Source: Apostichopus japonicus
Taxonomy: Eukaryota; Echinodermata; Holothuroidea; Aspidochirotida; Stichopodidae
DNA: 64,000 nucleotides
Direction: 5' to 3'
NCBI RefSeq assembly: GCF_037975245.1
Contig: NC_092563.1
Span: forward strand, 27,050,960-27,114,959
Shown piece by piece: positions 46,479 to 59,095 of this stretch; position 1 is the stretch's first letter; each line of letters starts with the position of its first letter. The notes under the pieces are model-generated. The model was not told the origin of the DNA. It worked only from the letters and a program-made list of their open reading frames with translations, and ran no database searches. The position numbers were made by a program, and so were the translations under genes.

Positions 46479-46815
46479 TGGCTGATAGGTTACCATGGTA
46501 GCAACTGTTTTCTTCCAACCACACTTCTTATTGTTTTCCCACCAAAATTACTAACATTGTTTGGTCATAGTTTGTTTTATTATTTGTTGCTCTTGTCCTC
46601 TGATATCTAGAGGTTCTGTTTCATCCTTTCATTATTCAAAATGGAACCTCATTGGTGATCCTTTTAAAGTTGGTGGTCTAGTGACCCATCACATTTCAAA
46701 TTGGAGGTAATGCTATTACCAAATTCTCTGTCTGCTCTCACCTTTTGTCATGTTTTGTTATTCTCCAGGGTAATGTACAGATAACAAAAATAAAGATATT
46801 TTGTGTAAATTGAGT
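46479..46815 (+). other. TOP1 3' UTR
   Basis: Non-coding sequence from the stop codon to ~20 bases past the AATAAA at 46789. The end is inferred. Confidence 0.65.
46789..46794 (+). terminator. Polyadenylation signal AATAAA (TOP1)
   Basis: Canonical hexamer ~310 bases after the TOP1 stop, followed by TTTTGTGTAAATTGAGTG, a T/GT-rich region. Confidence 0.75.
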
Positions 46816-47257
46816 GATAGTATTAGTCTTAACAGATACTAATTCTTCTATATATAGGGCAACTTTCCAACCGACTTGACCCCCTTTTTTTTCTTGATGG
46901 CAAACTTAAGAATCCTAACACAATCTATATGAGAAATAATTGCCTAAGCTTAGTAAAATGGAAAGGTTCCGTAGTTTCTTAAGATGGCAAATCTTGTGGC
47001 TCTGTCCCTTTTTCAAATAGCAGCTATGTGTGGATTGATATGCAAAATAATTTGGTATTAATTTCTTTAGAGTTCTTCACACTTTTCTGATTTCATACTA
47101 GTAGTGAGTGTCTAGTGGTCCTAACCCAGGACCCAAGAAGCTTACAGAGTGACTGCTGCTATTCATAGCAATTTAGTCTTTATTTGTGTCACAGACAGTG
47201 TTATCTTTTTGTAATTGTATGAGTGCATTCAAGGAGAACACACCAATGTGTGATTGC

Positions 47258-47510
47258 AACCAAGGTGAATGCAATTGAATACAACACACTGAGGTCAATG
47301 TAAATGCAATTGAGTTCACCACAGTGAGGTCAATGTAAATGCAATTGAGTACAGCACAGTGAGGTCAGTGTGAATGCAATTGAGGACATTACACTCAGGT
47401 CAAGTAAATGCAATTGAGTACAACACACTGAGGTCAATGTAAATGCAATTGAGTACACCACACTGAGGTCAATGTGAATGCAAGTGAGTACAACACACTT
47501 AGGTCATAGC
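47258..47510. repeat. 35-bp minisatellite
   Basis: About seven copies of GCAATTGAGTACAACACACT-GAGGTCAATGTAAAT, with variants such as GGACATTACACTCAGGTCA. Confidence 0.9.
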
Positions 47511-47654
47511 TCTACTGTCTACCAATAGGTTAGTCATGTGAAGTATTGGCTTAATGAAACTTAAAAACAAAGTTGCAATGAAGGCTGCCAACCATGTACT
47601 TTAGCTTGGCCCTCAAACACATTGCTTGGGATTACCAACTGGTAGCATAGAACT

Positions 47655-49475
47655 GCAATGTCACTGTATGTGTGTGGAATTACTACCTGGAAGCATTCTA
47701 TACTTCAATGTCACTGTATGTGTGTGGAATTACTACCTGGAAGCATTCTATACTTCAATGGCAATGTATGTGTGTGGAATTACTACCTGGAAGCATTCTA
47801 TACTTCAATGGCAATGTATGTGTGTGTAGAATTGCTGTCTGGAAGCATTCTATACTTCCATGCCAATGTATGTGTGTGGAATTACTACCTGGAAGCATTC
47901 TATACTTCAATGTCACTGTATGTGTGTGGAATTACCACCTGGAAGCATTCTATACATCAATGGCAATGTCTGTGTGTGTAGATTACTACCTGGAAGCATT
48001 CAATACTTCCATGGCAATGTCTGTGTGTGTAGAATTACTACCTGGAAGCATTCAATACTTCAATGGCAATGTCTGTGTGTGTAGAATTGCTGTCTGGAAG
48101 CATTCTATACTTCCATGGCAATGTCTGTGTGTGTAGAATTACTACCTGGAAGCATTCAATACTTCAATGGCAATGTCTGTGTGTGTAGAATTGCTGTCTG
48201 GAAGCATTCTATACTTCCATGGCAATGTCTGTGTGTGTAGAATTACTACCTGGAAGCATTCAATACTTCAATGGCAATGTCTGTGTGTGTAGAATTGCTG
48301 TCTGGAAGCATTCTATACTTCCATGGCAATGTCTGTGTGTGTAGAATTACTACCTGGAAGCATTCAATACTTCAATGGCAATGTCTGTGTGTGTAGAATT
48401 GCTGTCTGGAAGCATTCTATACTTCCATGGCAATGTCTGTGTGTGTAGAATTACTACCTGGAAGCATTCAATACTTCAATGGCAATGTCTGTGTGTGTAG
48501 AATTGCTGTCTGGAAGCATTCTATACTTCCATGGCAATGTCTGTGTGTGTAGAATTACTACCTGGAAGCATTCAATACTTCAATGGCAATGTCTGTGTGT
48601 GTAGAATTGCTGTCTGGAAGCATTCTATACTTCCATGGCAATGTCTGTGTGTGTAGAATTACTACCTGGAAGCATTCAATACTTCAATGGCAATGTCTGT
48701 GTGTGTAGAATTGCTGTCTGAAAGCATTCTATACTTCCATGGCAATGTCTGTGTGTGTAGAATTACTACCTGGAAGCATTCAATACTTCAATGGCAATGT
48801 CTGTGTGTGTAGAATTGCTGTCTGGAAGCATTCTATACTTCCATGGCAATGTCTGTGTGTGTAGAATTACTACCTGGAAGCATTCAATACTTCAATGGCA
48901 ATGTCTGTGTGTGTAGAATTGCTGTCTGGAAGCATTCTATACTTCCATGGCAATGTCTGTGTGATTAAAATTACCACCTGGAAGCATTCTATATTTCCAT
49001 GGCAATGTATGTGTGTGTAGAATTGCTGTCTGGAAGCATTTTATACTTCCATGGCAATATCTGTGTGTGTAGAATTACTACCTGGAAGCATTCTATACTT
49101 CCATGGCAATGTCGGTGTGTGTAGAATTACTACCTGGAAGCATTCAATACTTCAATGGCAATGTCTGTGTGTGTAGAATTGCTGTCTGGAAGCATTCTAT
49201 ACTTCCATGGCAATGTCTGTGTGATTAAAATTACCACCTGGAAGCATTCTATATTTCCATGGCAATGTATGTGTGTGTAGAATTGCTGTCTGGAAGCATT
49301 TTATACTTCCATGGCAATATCTGTGTGTGTAGAATTACCACCTGTAAGCATTCTATACTTCCATGGCAATGTCTGTGTGTGTAGAATTGCTGTCTAGAAG
49401 CGTTCTACCCTTCCATTGCAATGTCTGTAAGGTTTGTGTAGAAATTGCTGTCTGGAAGCATTCTATACTTCAAGC
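47655..49475. repeat. 50-52-bp minisatellite with dimeric higher-order structure
   Basis: About 35 units. Two subtypes alternate from ~47990 to ~48960: one with AATTACTACCTGGAAGCATT-CAATACTTCAATGG, the other with AATTGCTGTCTGGAAGCATT-CTATACTTCCATGG, separated by CAATGTCTGTGTGTGTAG, giving a ~104-bp repeat. A larger block starting GATTAAAATTACCACCTGG is duplicated (48963 and 49223). Early units are 50 bp (lacking one GT). Overlapping open frames are repeat artefacts. Confidence 0.95.
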
Positions 49476-49843
49476 ATTGCTTGTATTTTGGTGTGTCTAG
49501 AATGACCCTTTTGTCCTTTGAGTTTCCTTGAATGTTGAGTTGCTTGAGGTGATTGATTGATAGCATTGTACCTCCCTATCACATCATAGCTGCTGTTTAT
49601 TTAGTGCATGCTATGAACCTTCCTTGGAAGCATTCTTTATTTCCCTCACATAGTTAGTCGATTGAGGCATTTGTACGGTCTGATATCTGGGATCATTGCA
49701 TCCTTACAGTCTGTTGATTATCCGTTAGATTCCTGCCTACAGATAAACATTACAAATTATGGAATCATGATAATAGGGTACCCTCACTATCACTCTCATC
49801 AAATAAGCAGTGCTCATATTTTCTTAACTTTGGTCTATTTTAG

Positions 49844-49895
49844 AAAGCAGTTTGTGGTGGATGAGGAAGAAAGAATCAGCTGCACCATGTTGTAA
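49844..49895 (+). CDS. Possible short terminal exon
   Basis: An acceptor (TGGTCTATTTTAG) is followed by an open frame KQFVVDEEERISCTML and TAA. An AATAAA lies at 49904-49909 and a GT-rich TGATGTGTGTG just downstream, an arrangement typical of a last exon. The C-terminal CTML has the form of a CAAX box. No upstream exon of such a gene was found, and phase (two bases carried in) is compatible with TOP1 exon 13 but would give a stop after exon 14. I do not recognise the peptide; it may be chance. Confidence 0.25.
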
Positions 49896-49909
49896 CAAAG
49901 TAAAATAAA

Positions 49910-51410
49910 CATCTTGAAGTGATGTGTGTGAATTCAAGTATTTTTTAGGGAATTTAACTTTTGAGTCTATTCAAACATAACTTTATTCTGACAATTGCAT
50001 CTAAGAACTTATATGGCTTGCTCTGAGAAGAAGTTTTTTTCTGGGCAAGCCTCCTTCTTTCTTTCTTTCTTTTCTTTTTCTCCGTCTTCTACTTCTGTTC
50101 TTTTTTCTGTTTTATTTTTGCTCTTTTTTCTTCCTGTGGAAGTTGAAAAGTGAAATAAAAGGACAGATTGCAACAAAAAAATATGGAAATGGGTGGAAAT
50201 TGAATAGTACTACTACATGAAGGTAATATTGAATATTAACAGTTTTCATTGTGGATTTGAATGAATCAAAAGTTCAGACTTAAATAAGAATAACAATAAT
50301 CCCATTGAATTTTTCTCCTCAAGGACTGTGGATGTTTATTTAATTTTTCTTTCTATCTTTGTGGGATATGAAAATGCCAATGAAATTTTGTATATAAAGA
50401 ATTCAATTTTTAAACTGTAGGTAAACCAACAGATGATGAGATAGATGCTCTGTGGAGTTGTGTCGTAGCTGAAAGAATTTATTAGTTGCGTTAATAGAAA
50501 TTGCTAATTTTGTTTTCAATCTGTAATTTGGTTTGTACTTTTTCTGTAATTTTAAACTGTTGCTTAAAATCAAAATTACCTCGTGGAGGGTTTTTTTTTT
50601 TTTTTTTTAAACATAGTTTTTGAACATTTAGAAGTGAACATTGGAAATTGTAACCTGTCTCTGGTGATTCTCAAAATTTTTATTCTCTCTCTTCCTAACA
50701 AGTAAGGGTTTATGAAATCGTTTTGTGAATTTCTTGCTTTGTTTAGAATGTAATGAAAGAGAGAAAAAATAAAAATAGCAGTAGACAATTTGAATAATTC
50801 TCATCTTCCTGATGATGGATTTCTTTATGAAGGATGTTTGAAGATAGTTTAAGGTGGATTACTGCAAAGATGAGGTTTGAATATTCCTAAAGTGGAATTC
50901 TTTCAGTATTTAGATTAATATAGGTATTTATTAGACGAAGAAATCCTAGTTGTTATATAAAGAGGTATTATCTGTTGTTGTGTGCTCAAGGGGCAGTGGT
51001 CTTAGTCAGATTAGGAATTAAATCATGATACAACTGATATTAAATTAAAGGTTCTCAGGCTACTTCTAATCCCAGGATTAAGATTTCTCTTGGTAGTAAA
51101 CTCAGGAGCTGTACCAATTCTTACAGATGTCATATTGTACATGAAATTGAATGAAGGTCGGCCATTTTGTGTGTTTTCTGTACATTGTCATCATGACAGT
51201 TGTCACCTGCCCATTGTTAACTTTGTACTCCATCATCTTTGCTCTTCCTGCTCCTGTCCTTACCTCCCTGTATCCAGCCCTCACACCCATCATTGTCCCC
51301 CTTGATGCATATCTGCCCATTGATTGAACTGTTATGGGGTTGTTTCTGGTTATTGTATCAATATCAGACAGAGGACTGGGTTCTTTGTCATAACAATATA
51401 TAGGACTGTA
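49910..51410. other. Intergenic, no gene seen
   Basis: AT-rich sequence with T-rich tracts (50030-50140 and 50588-50610). No exon supported. Confidence 0.55.
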
Positions 51411-51414
51411 CTGC

Positions 51415-52068
51415 TACATATATCATGGCACTGGTGGCACTGTTCTGCTACATATATCATGGCAATGATGGCACTGTACTGCCACATATCATAGCAATGA
51501 TGGCACTGTACTGCCACATATCATAGCAATGATGGCACTGTACTGCCACATATCATAGCAATGATGGCATTGTACTGCCACATATCATAGCAATGATGGC
51601 ATTGTACCGCTACATATATGGCAGTGGTGCACTGTACTGCCACATATCATGGCAATGATGGCACTGTACTGCTACATATATCATGGCAATGGTGTCACTG
51701 TACTGCCACATATCATGGCAATGATGGCACTGTACTGCTACATATATCATGGCAGTGGTGGCACTGTACTGCCACATATCATAGCAATGATGGCACTGCA
51801 CTGCTACATATATCATGGCAATCATGGCACTGTACTGCTACATATATCATGACTATGGTGGCACTGTACTGCCACATATCATGGCAATGGTGGCATTGTA
51901 TTGCTACATATATCATGGCAATTGTGGCACTGTAATGCTGGCAATGGTGGCACTGCTGCAACATATATCATGGCAATGATGGCACTGTACTGTTACATAT
52001 TTGGCAGTGGTGGCACTGTTCTGCCACATATATCATGGCACTTTACTGCTACATATATCATATCCCGG
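51415..52068. repeat. 32-34-bp minisatellite
   Basis: About 19 copies of CATATCATGGCAATGATGGC-ACTGTACTGCCA, some with an extra TA (CATATATCATGG). Open frames on both strands (ILE/HIS/CYS-rich) are repeat artefacts. Confidence 0.93.
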
Positions 52069-52069
52069 G

Positions 52070-53690
52070 TACTTTATGGTAGTTACCTTACTGCAAATGC
52101 TATACAGTTGGTTATATAGCAGCATGTCATACATTGAATATGTATTTTATTTTGCTCTGGGCATTAAACTAAGTTAAGCATGAAGCAGCATTACTATGGC
52201 AACAGGATTTTTGATAGCTTAGGTTTGTATGGTCCTACCTTTTGGAAACTTTTACTCACCATCAATAGAATTCCTCAAATTCCGCATCCAAATATTAATG
52301 AGGCAGAACCTCACACCGACGAACGATGTATATAGGGATTAATTACAAGTGAATCACTCATTCTCAGTTAAGTCGTTCACTGTGATCGAGGTGTAACCTC
52401 GGCAAGCAAATATACCTCAAATGATGAGCTCTTGTTTCTGTTGTGATCGATCAGTTTGTGACGTCAGGATATCAAAGTATTACGATTTTGTTCATCAAGA
52501 ATAAGTTCTTTACGTATCTCTGTGAGTTTGAGGTTGTTGAGTTGTTTTAGTCTGTAATAGACTCTACATTGATCAGTATGTTGGTTGATGGATATGAGGA
52601 TTACGGTAGGGGATGATACTGTTCCCTTTCACTTTTTAAATTCCGCATATATTATATATTTTTACGTAGCCGATGGTTCTGTGGTGTAGTTTATGATCGG
52701 TCCTGCCACTAATAGTTATGATTACTGAGTCATTAAACAGCCATTGTTTTATGAAAGATACACACAATATCAAAGAAGGAACTTGGGTTCCTTTCTTTGC
52801 TATTAGTTGCAACTAAAAGCTGTAAATGATTTCATTTGAACTGTGAGTTTCCTCAAACGTCACAACTTGCAGCAGGAAAGATTGAATGATCTCATTCAAG
52901 TCAATTCTGCTCATCTGACCTTTTTACCTCTTAGTTTTAATTTGTTCTCCTCTTGTGGTTTTTAAAGCATCCTCTTTCTCCCTTTGTTTTTTTTTTTCAT
53001 TTCATTTTTCTTATCACCAGGTTTTTAATAGTATAGAACCCACATCTTTCTACACAAGTGATTTCTCTAAGACCCTATACTTGGTAAGATATTACGACTA
53101 TTGTAAGAATATCACTCTACCACTGAGTAATTGTTAACACTGTAAAGGATAAGAAAGCACTGTGTACAAACTCAACCCTTGGCTCTTCTCGTCTTTACTT
53201 TGTCATGTTGTTTGTAGTATGACATACATCACGTTATCGTTGCAATTCAGTTCATATTTAGCATTGCTGCCCTCTATTTATAAGAACTGTGTATTTGTTA
53301 GCATGTGCTGTTAGTGGCTGCTCACTTCAATTGGGTATGTGTACACTTCACAACAATACGAGACAAAACGTTAAAGACAAACTTATGAAAGCTGAATTCA
53401 AAATCTCATTGTCTTCTGCAATAAGATAAGTTCAGAATACATCACATGTTGTAAACGATTTATATAGTATATAATGGTTAGTATAAAAATGAAGAATTAA
53501 ATCAAAATTAAGAAATGTTTCCAAGTATGTTTTGCTGTCTGGTGTTTTAATGACACCATACAACTGCAGAATACAAATATTATTCTGGTGAAAGACCTGC
53601 CCTCAAAGATTTGATCCATTTCACCGGGGGTCATGTGATTGTATCCTACATTCATCGGCTTATGCCTTACAGTTCACCTCACATAAATTA
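52070..53690. other. Intergenic, no gene seen
   Basis: No coding exon or structured element recognised. Confidence 0.5.
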
Positions 53691-53699
53691 ATAATCTTG

Positions 53700-54316
53700 G
53701 TTGTAATGTAATGTAATGTAAATAAAATCTTATATAGCGCACTACGCGCGATGCATCTGTGCGCTTTACAAACAATCTTGAATATACAATGACATAAAAC
53801 AGTAAATACATATACCATATACAGATATATACATGAATATGAGATCGAAAAATTATTGAAAGTACTGGTGAAGCGAAAAGCGATAAAACAGATTGACTAC
53901 AAAATCTACAATTTGAATGCTAAAAAGTGATAATTCCAATTGAAGTTAGAACCTAAAAACCAACACGACAACAATATAAAACAGATATAAACAGGAATAT
54001 GAGATCGAAAAACTATTAAAAGCACTGGTGAAGCGTAAAGCGATAAAACAGATTGACTACAAAATCTACAATTTGAATGCTAAAAAGTGATAATTCCAAT
54101 TGAAGTTAGAACCTAAAAACCAACACGACAGAACAATATAAAACAGATATAAACAGGAATATGAGATCGAAAAACTATTAAAAGCACTGGCGAAGCGTAA
54201 AGCGATAAAACAGATTGACTACAAAATCTACAATTTGAATGCTAAAAAGTGAAAATTCCAATTGAAGTTAGAACCTAAAAACCAACACGACAGGACAACA
54301 TAAAATCTAAAAAATC
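53700..54316 (-). repeat. LINE 3' untranslated region with 160-bp triplication
   Basis: Downstream (minus strand) of the LINE coding remnant. It carries three direct copies (near 53834, 53993 and 54153) of a ~160-bp unit with ATGAGATCGAAAAACTATTA and GCGATAAAACAGATTGACTA. It ends with TATATAGCGCACTACGCGCG and a TAATG pentanucleotide tail at 53708-53725, the usual simple-repeat tail of such LINEs. Confidence 0.75.
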
Positions 54317-54645
54317 CTAGAAACCATCTTTGTAGTGCTCTTGAAAGAGATGCGTTTTCAGGTGTGACTTAAAGGAGGTGAAGTTCGTGATCATACGAAT
54401 TCCGGGAGGCAGCTCGTTCCAAAGATCAGGTGCGGCGACCGAGAATGCTGTAGGGCCATAGTGCTTCTTGTTATTGGTGTTGTGCGGAACGAAAGTGAAC
54501 GGCTTAGAGCGAAGGGCGCGTTTGGGTACCCGAGGTGTGATCAGCTCAGACAGGTAAGACGGTGCCATTCCGTGTATTCATTTAAATGCAGTAATTAAAA
54601 TTTTGAATGTTATGCGTTGGTGTATATGCAGTGCAAAGAGGGGAG
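54317..54645 (-). pseudogene. LINE reverse-transcriptase C-terminal remnant
   Basis: The minus strand reads RITFKILITAFK-stop-IHG, MAPSYLSELITP, YGPTAFSVAAPDLWNELPPG, FTSFKSHLKTHLFQ. The order FK.L..FK.(I/L)HG, APSYL.ELI, LWN.LP, F...LKTHLF is the conserved tail of CR1/jockey-like LINE ORF2 proteins. A TGA replaces the usual Cys/Ala codon before IHG and the 5' part is missing, so it is a dead 5'-truncated copy. Confidence 0.85.
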
Positions 54646-56713
54646 GGGGGGGGGGAAGGGACGACGAAAATGATTGGAGTTAAGTGCATGTTAAAAATAA
54701 GATCCTTTTAGACCCGAAGGCTGAATAACGTCTTCAATGAAAGATGAATAATATAGGCGTTGAGGTTATCTTTTATCTTACAAAACGTTATACACCCATC
54801 CCCCACCCCCCCCCACACACACAAATATACATTCTTTATTCGCACCATACCAGAGATACCAACTTTCGAATTATTTTGCCACGCTGGAATGGTGGTACAG
54901 CTTCCTTTTCTATAAGAGAATAAAAGAATTAAAATTGATATGGTGGAGAAGGAGACTGGTTCAACAAAATGATACGGTCTCATAGTAATAGAAAACTTGG
55001 GCATCAATCGACACAGGGCGTTGGTAACAAAACACTGGAGGAGAGGCGGGGGGGGGGGGCTTACATTCGCAGTATTCCCTAACCCATACATAATATATCT
55101 CTCATAACATTTGCCGTTTCTCTTTCCGAAAGTTCAGGACCGTTCGAATCAGCGATTTCATTATAAATGAAATGTATTTCCCTGGCACCTTTTGGGGTAA
55201 TAGTTATATGCTCAGGAAACGTGTAATGTTAAAAACACATATGGGTATTTTAAAATAACTCAATTAGTAGCTCTTCTCTCGTACTTTCGGCCTCTACCTC
55301 TTTACAGCAAATGTCACTCAGTTCGCCTCCCATAAATGAGGACGGTTGATCGAAACTACGTCATAATTCCTGCTTACTGCAGTATTCAGTGTTTAACTGC
55401 TCCGTTGTATGCCTACTTCTTTATTACTTCGGGGAATGAAAGGATGTTACGCATACGTGAGGAATTTATAAAACTGGAATAGATAAATGCCTTCTTTTGT
55501 TTATTTTTATGGAATTGCATATAGCCTATGTTAAGCATTATAATGTGCTTAGGTTTCCGGTATGACAGGGATGATTCCCCCCTCCTCCGGTAGGGGGGGT
55601 TAGGGTTGTTCATCCCTCCTCCGGAGGGGGGGGGTCTAAACTAGTGTCACACCTCCGCTGGGATTTAGTGCAGAACCCATAGCGGAATAAATTTATACTA
55701 CGACTAGTTTTCTCAGTGTGTACACTTTCATTTGATCCAGTCGGAAAAGTGATCTAAAAATTAACTTTCGTTGCAAAGTCACGGGGTCTACATGAATCCC
55801 ATTATATTTTATTAGCAATATGTATTATTTTCCAAAAAGTACAAGAAACAGTTTCCTAAAGAATTTATTGATACTGACAAAGTCGGTACACCACGTAAAC
55901 CTGGAACCCCATGCATGACGTCACATCTAGTGCGTGACATCACTAATGTCTAGTACGGTACGTAAAGCGCATTAGTTGCAACAAATTACAAATTGTAGAT
56001 ATAGCCCATTACCATGCATAGCATTACCAGGTACGTACCAAACTACCGAATACTAGGCTAGTATAGTATCGTCAATGCACACGTTCTCGCGCAGACCATC
56101 ATGTTACTAACGTTTAGTGATACTGCAGTGATGATATTCCACAATACCATATGACATTAGAAATAATTATACAGAATGAAGTTGGTGTAGAAGTTGGCTG
56201 AATTCAAATAGTTATTCTGCAGGTAATACCCCCATCACTACCGGCGCTAGTACTGTACGGAATGTATTCTTAACGTTATCATGCTTAAGACTCAGATGTG
56301 ACTTCATGCATGAAATTCCGACAACAGCCTACTGCTTTCAAGTTACCGTAATGTACAAGATATCCTAATATGTTATTATTGCGATTTTAATGGTGAAACC
56401 CCGCTAGTGTATGTTGTATAGTCGCATACATTGTGATGAAATTCCAAGCTGGCATATATAATGTCGTGGAATTCTCAGTGTACATATACCAGACAGGAAC
56501 CAGACTACCATACCGGCTATAACAATAATATATCCTTAGATCACACTTTTGACCGAAATGGTTTCACTTGGATCATACCTAAATTAAGTCTGAGGTATAG
56601 CCCAGTTGACACAGAGCACGAAACTTATATATTAAATTCAACGTTTCGAATCGAGTGAAAATGAGTCAAATCGGATCGACTCGAGTCAGATCAAAGGGTC
56701 GCTCCCAGTCAAC
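54646..56713. other. Intergenic, no gene seen
   Basis: Contains G/C homopolymer runs (54646, 55048 and 55620) and the near-repeat CCTCCTCCGG...GGGGGG at 55580-55635. No exon supported. Confidence 0.5.
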
Positions 56714-56721
56714 TGATCACC

Positions 56722-56877
56722 CATGGGTATAGCTAGACAACTGTTTTAGGGGGCAATGCTTTTATAGGGGAGACATGACCTGTTTTCTAAAAATTGAATT
56801 ATCGCTTTTTGGGGTGGATGGGAGGGGGTACAGATATTTGGGGCCTCGGCCCTAACCCACACGTAGCCACGCCTCTG
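56722..56877. mobile_element. Decayed small hAT-like element
   Basis: The left end CATGGGTATAGCTAG pairs with the right end CGTAGCCACGCCTCTG (reverse complement CAGAGGCGTGGCTACG). The flanks TGATCACC and GGACCACC agree at six of eight positions. The terminal match is degenerate, so this is tentative. Confidence 0.4.
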
Positions 56878-57713
56878 GGACCACCGCTTCGATAATCGCG
56901 CAATCATTACACAATTGACTCGAGTCAAATTGTGTCTTTTGTGATTAATATGCTCTAGCCAAAATTAAGTCAAACTAAACTTGTGACTCGAGTGTGAATC
57001 TTTACAGTACCGACCTGATGTAAAGTTATGCAACCTCCCAGTTTTTTTTACCAGGCAGTGGCGTGCACAGGATTTTAAATGAGAGGGAGGGAGAAAGTTC
57101 TAAAATTACCCGAGTAATTTAGGTACAGACGATGAACTTCTATGTAAGGACCAGAGACGAATGATTTTTTTTTTAAATGATTGGTGACCCTGGTGTCGTT
57201 GAATCTGACTCCCATGTAGGTGTTAATATATTAAAGTCTTCCACTTTTGTCGGACTGTATTTATACTGTATCTTTGTGTTATGCGTTAGTGTTATTTTTG
57301 TTAAGTATGTGAACCTTACAAAATAATTACGTTATAATAAACGCTTGATATAGACTCTGATGCGTAAGAGCTGTGCGTGATACGTACTGTAGCCTGCTGA
57401 AAAAAAAGCTTCATGCCTGTATATTGCATGAGAATAAAGTTCAAGACTCAGTTCACAGAGTCGTTGCCAGCCAGTTAACCGCTAAGATCCAATGCCTCGC
57501 CAAGAGTAGGTTCTGGGGATTCTCCCTCCGAATTTTTTTTGTTTTTATAAATAGACATGAAATGGTGCATTCTGGACCTGAACAAAAGAATTTCAGATCT
57601 TTGGTTGTGATTTCTAAAGAATCACCACGTCCTCGCAAGAATTTGATTGGGTATTATCAAAGTAAGCAGGCGCGTATCCAGGATTTTCAAACCCGGGGGG
57701 CGCGAATTACTAT

Positions 57714-57752
57714 CTAAGCGGAGCGCCACCATCGGTTGGCGCGCAGCGTACA
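57714..57752 (+). repeat. Dispersed GCGGAGCGCCACC hairpin module, copy 3
   Basis: CTAAGCGGAGCGCCACC-ATC-GGTTGGCGCGCAGCGTAC, followed by AAGAAAATTT and CCCCCCAGATCACCGGAAAC, near-identical to the copy at 23195. Confidence 0.87.
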
Positions 57753-58345
57753 AGAAAATTTCTTGATTTGAAACCCCCCAGATCACCGGAAACGGCACTT
57801 CTCGGGCTTGAAATGACCAACCAGATGTACACTTTTTGCCTGAGAACCAAGTATTTCCTAATAGTTTTTTTTCCATCCATAAGCTTTTTGAAGATTGTCA
57901 ACCCGGCACACATCATGTTCGACCTGATCGCATCTCCTGTGGGTCTTTGCTTTTGTAGGTGATTCTACGTCGCGGCCCACAATACCCGTCAGCCCCACTT
58001 TTCAAGGTTTTAAGCCCCATATTTGTTCAGAATTTGAAAATTCACATATCTCGTGAATAAACTCATTTCAAAACATACCCATAATCTTGTACAAAATTTC
58101 ATCTATGGACAACCAATATAGAAAAAACTTCCTTCAACCCCTAACAGACCAGTCAAAATTGCACGAGTAGAGGGAAGTGTGATGTAGAATGTTGGTCAGA
58201 AATTTGCGAAAATTCAGACACAGTTAATTTATTGGTGTACAAATATTAAAACCTGTTATAACGGCTATTATAAAACTTGGTTGAAGGAAATGAAAAAATA
58301 GCAGATATTTCCGAAACCGAACACTACACACATAGGCGTAGGAGG

Positions 58346-58738
58346 CGCGGCGGCAGTGGCAGAGCTAGGGGTATTGGTCAGGAGTGGCGAGAATGGTCTG
58401 AAGGGGCGCTTTCGACACTACCTAAGCGGAGCGCCACCACTGGTTGGCGCGTAGCGTACAGAAATTTTTTGAGTAAAGATACTCCCTAGATCGCAGGAAA
58501 TGACCCTTTCCGGGCCTGGCTAATTTGCAGATAAACGAAGAATAAGGTGTCATCGCCAAATTACACCAACAAAATGTGACAAATGTCAATAAGTAGATGA
58601 GAGCGCAATAAAAAAGTCAATAATCTAGAATAATTAAAAAGTGGTAAAGAGCTGAAAAAGGCCCCAGCAGTCCATTTGAGTCCGTCAGGGGGGCATCCGC
58701 CCCCCTGACCATATGGACGCTCCACCACTGCGCGGCGG
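58346..58738. mobile_element. Small hAT-type element with perfect 8-bp TSD, nested in element D
   Basis: The element 58354-58730 begins CAGTGGCAGAGCTAGG and ends GACGCTCCACCACTG (reverse complement CAGTGGTGGAGCGTC). It is flanked on both sides by CGCGGCGG (58346-58353 and 58731-58738). A CAGNGG terminus plus 8-bp TSD supports hAT. It is 377 bp without coding capacity and contains the hairpin module. Confidence 0.82.
58423..58462 (+). repeat. Dispersed hairpin module, copy 4
   Basis: CTAAGCGGAGCGCCACCACT-GGTTGGCGCGTAGCGTAC, followed by AGATCGCAGGAAATG, as in the copy at 22226. Confidence 0.87.
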
Positions 58739-59095
58739 GGGTGCAGGCCCTAATTCGCCATTACTAATGTAAAAGAGAGTTTTGACATAATTGGACCTGC
58801 ATGCTTTTTATACATCTACATGAGACATGTCGTTGTTTACATTAGTATCCCGCGGTATACTGCGCAATTTGAACGGACCGTACGGTACATGATGGCATGC
58901 GATGTAATAACCGATGCTTGCTTATATGATATTGACATGAACACGTTGAACGCGCGCGAAGCGCGCGAAAAGTTTTGGTTATTCTTTCAGGCAAGTCGGA
59001 CAGTTTTGAGGCTTTTCATCCTGGAACGCCATTTTCATGCTCACTGATATGATGTGATATCTGCTGTTTGCGTTACAAATTCGAACAGGCGCGTA

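Noticed and set aside
47655-49475. CRISPR-like alternation of repeat and spacer
   Set aside because: Spacers are themselves repeated, there is no unique spacer content, and the context is eukaryotic; it is a minisatellite.
57622-57916. Minus-strand frames of 60-84 codons resembling each other (also at 22156, 23120 and 59073)
   Set aside because: Their similarity comes from the shared transposon module with the GCGCCA hairpin, not from a protein family.
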